DNA of 40,120 nucleotides from Candidatus Neptunochlamydia vexilliferae. GTDB lineage: Bacteria; Chlamydiota; Chlamydiia; Chlamydiales; Simkaniaceae. Shown here piece after piece: positions 38,767 to 40,120 of this stretch. The notes under the pieces are model-generated. The model saw only the letters and a program-made list of their open reading frames with translations, was not told the DNA's origin and ran no database searches. How positions within the stretch are numbered: the first letter of the stretch is position 1; every line of letters starts with the position of its first letter. The translations under genes were made by a program, and so were the position numbers. The stretch lies in contig NZ_JAAEJV010000016.1 in NCBI RefSeq assembly GCF_015356785.1, positions 1 through 40,120 on the forward strand, in the 5' to 3' direction.

Positions 38767-39338
38767 GTGCAAAAAAAAACCAAAAATCTATCAATTAAAA
38801 GCGCGGTCCTAAAATTTCCTATCTCCGTAGCAAGCTACGGAGCATTACAGAAATTTTCCCTTCGGGACGACCCGCTTAACACATCTTCGCAGCAAGCTGC
38901 GGAGAATATGACCCGGAGAGATTTAAAATACATAGAGCCGAACAAACAAAAAATTCTAAAGGGAGATTTTGAAACAGCTAATCCAGAAAACATTCTTTCC
39001 TGGGACTCCATTATGGGACTTCAGTTTGAAAAGCTAGTGATTCACAATAGGCAAGAATTGTTAAAAGTCTTGGAAATAGCTCCAGAAAACTGCACAGAGG
39101 GTGCCAAATCGACTACTTAATTCAGGAAAAAACAACTCTTTATATTTGTGAGATTAAGTTTTCTAAGAACCCAATAGGGACACAAGTGATTGAAGAGGTG
39201 GAAAAAAAGATTGAGGCCTTAGCGATTCCTAAACACATTTCTTATCGCCCAATCCTTATTCATATTGGGGATGTATCAGACGAAGTGGTATATAGAGACT
39301 ACTTTGACAAAATCATTGATTGGACAAATTTTTTATAA
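38767..39338 (+). pseudogene. Frameshifted C-terminal remnant of a DUF234-type ATPase
   Basis: A first frame (to 39120) reads DLKYIEPNKQKILKGDFETA and LSWDSIMGLQFEKLVIHNRQ, then a frame change near 39100 leads to CQIDYLIQEKTTLYICEIKF, with the Asp and Glu-x-Lys of the PD-(D/E)XK-like C-terminus, ending DKIIDWTNFL at 39338. The ATPase domain is absent. The 5' part contains two hairpins with the same shape, CTCCGTAGC-AA-GCTACGGAG (38823-38842) and CTTCGCAGC-AA-GCTGCGGAG (38885-38904), which look inserted. Confidence 0.7.
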
Positions 39339-39436
39339 CAGCAATTCCCGCTAAAATTTTAAGCCCTTGATTGTGATTAATTTGCAGTTTTTATAAAATT
39401 TTGTTTTCGCAAACTATTAAAAGGTAAGGGCAGAAA

Positions 39437-40120
39437 GTGAGTAGAAGACTTATAGAAAAGAGCACCCTTTCGGCGAAAGGGTTGCTTGCAAATGCAAAAG
39501 ACCAATTCAAGAAAATTGCAGAACCTTTAGTGGGAAATCAGGGGAAAGCAAGGGAAATTAGCATTGCAGATTGTTGTATGTCTGCGTTGGCAATGTTTAA
39601 ACTAAAATTTCCTTCATTATTGCAGTTTGACTCTCAAAAAGAAGAAAAGCCAATAAAGGCAAATATTAAAAACTTGTTTAAGGTCAGTCGAGTTCCTTGT
39701 GATACGTACATGAGAGAGCGATTAGATGACATCAATCCTAGAGATTTGCGATCACCATTCAAGTCTATCTTTGCAAAATTACAAAGGGGTAAAGTTTTAG
39801 AAAAGTATAAATTTCTTAATGGTAAGCTTCTTATGCTCAATGACGGCACAGGCTACTTCTCCTCCTCAAAAATACACTGTGACAATTGCTGTACGAAAAA
39901 CCATAAAAATGGATCTGTAACATACTACCATCAGTTTTTAGGTTCAGTTATTGCTCATCCAGACAAAAAAGAAGTGATTCCTCTTTGCCCTGAGCCAATT
40001 ATGAAAGAAGATGGCTCGTCGAAAAATGACTGTGAAAGGAATGCAAGTGAGAGGTTTCTTTTAGACTTTAGAAAAGAGCACCCCCACTTGCCTGTTATTC
40101 TGGTAGAAGATGCACTGGCT
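39437..40120 (+). CDS. DDE transposase, IS4-like, cut by the window edge
   Basis: The frame starts at GTG 39437 (AAGGG eight bases before; TAA in frame just upstream) and is open to the end of the window (228 codons). It carries LNDGTGYFSSSKIHCDNCC, YYHQFLGSVIAHPDKKEVIPLCPEPI, the KNDCERNASERFLLDFRKEH block and ILVEDALA. These are features of a transposase group distantly related to IS4, in which DGT gives the first catalytic Asp and VEDALA the second. The N-terminal part is helical. No stop or frameshift is seen in the visible portion. Confidence 0.75.
   Translation, partial: MSRRLIEKSTLSAKGLLANAKDQFKKIAEPLVGNQGKAREISIADCCMSALAMFKLKFPSLLQFDSQKEEKPIKANIKNLFKVSRVPCDTYMRERLDDINPRDLRSPFKSIFAKLQRGKVLEKYKFLNGKLLMLNDGTGYFSSSKIHCDNCCTKNHKNGSVTYYHQFLGSVIAHPDKKEVIPLCPEPIMKEDGSSKNDCERNASERFLLDFRKEHPHLPVILVEDALA

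Noticed and set aside
38225-38904. Possible CRISPR array from repeated short palindromes
   Set aside because: Repeats are few, of different families, with no regular spacers and no cas genes nearby.

Overview
This 40 kb window looks like chromosome from an environmental member of the Chlamydiae (Simkania, Waddlia or Parachlamydia type). The evidence is a chlamydial-type type II secretion operon, a Legionella-type outer membrane protein, a tyrB-mreC gene pair, a sigma-54 type promoter, many predicted AAA-ATPase/DUF1703 genes and a very large kinase-like/LRR/GTPase/coiled-coil effector-like protein. Species-level placement is inference from gene content only.

Layout. Positions 65-8263 (minus strand) hold an eight-gene block: a lipid- or membrane-anchored protein resembling the chlamydial gene next to gspD, then gspD, gspE, gspF, gspG and a second pseudopilin with overlapping ends, followed by two small secreted proteins. 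A palindromic element at 8398-8568 sits between this operon and a divergent membrane protein gene and offers a near-consensus sigma-70 promoter in each direction. Positions 9000-16040 are an accessory zone: palindromic repeats, small membrane or coiled-coil genes, a predicted AAA-ATPase/DUF1703 gene, a decayed IS3-family element and a DUF234-type ATPase behind two tandem 37-bp palindromes. Positions 16039-28672 are mostly housekeeping: a class I glutamine amidotransferase, a copper P-type ATPase, mutY, a sigma-54 driven mini-operon, two adjacent CDP-glycerol glycerophosphotransferase-like genes, an MFS transporter, and the operon tyrB-mreC-osmoprotectant ABC ATPase-permease. Positions 29112-33623 encode one 1503-residue protein. 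Then come tRNA-Ala(GGC), three palindromic elements in a row, and the outer membrane protein. Positions 35396-40120 are a repeat- and pseudogene-rich zone with a second copy of the AAA-ATPase/DUF1703 gene and an incomplete transposase at the window edge.

The main discovery candidate is a 162-bp palindromic element. One copy is inserted in frame inside the copper ATPase gene and adds exactly 54 residues to its P domain. A second 162-bp copy lies between genes after tRNA-Ala and is open in the same frame. This behaviour is known for Rickettsia palindromic elements; I know of no chlamydial equivalent. The window also holds several other families of small elements with terminal inverted repeats: one carries outward promoters in its ends, and one is nested in another with a TTA target duplication. 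In addition, the 9-mer TGTAAAGCC recurs at least ten times, in several reading frames, which points to a DNA-level signal.
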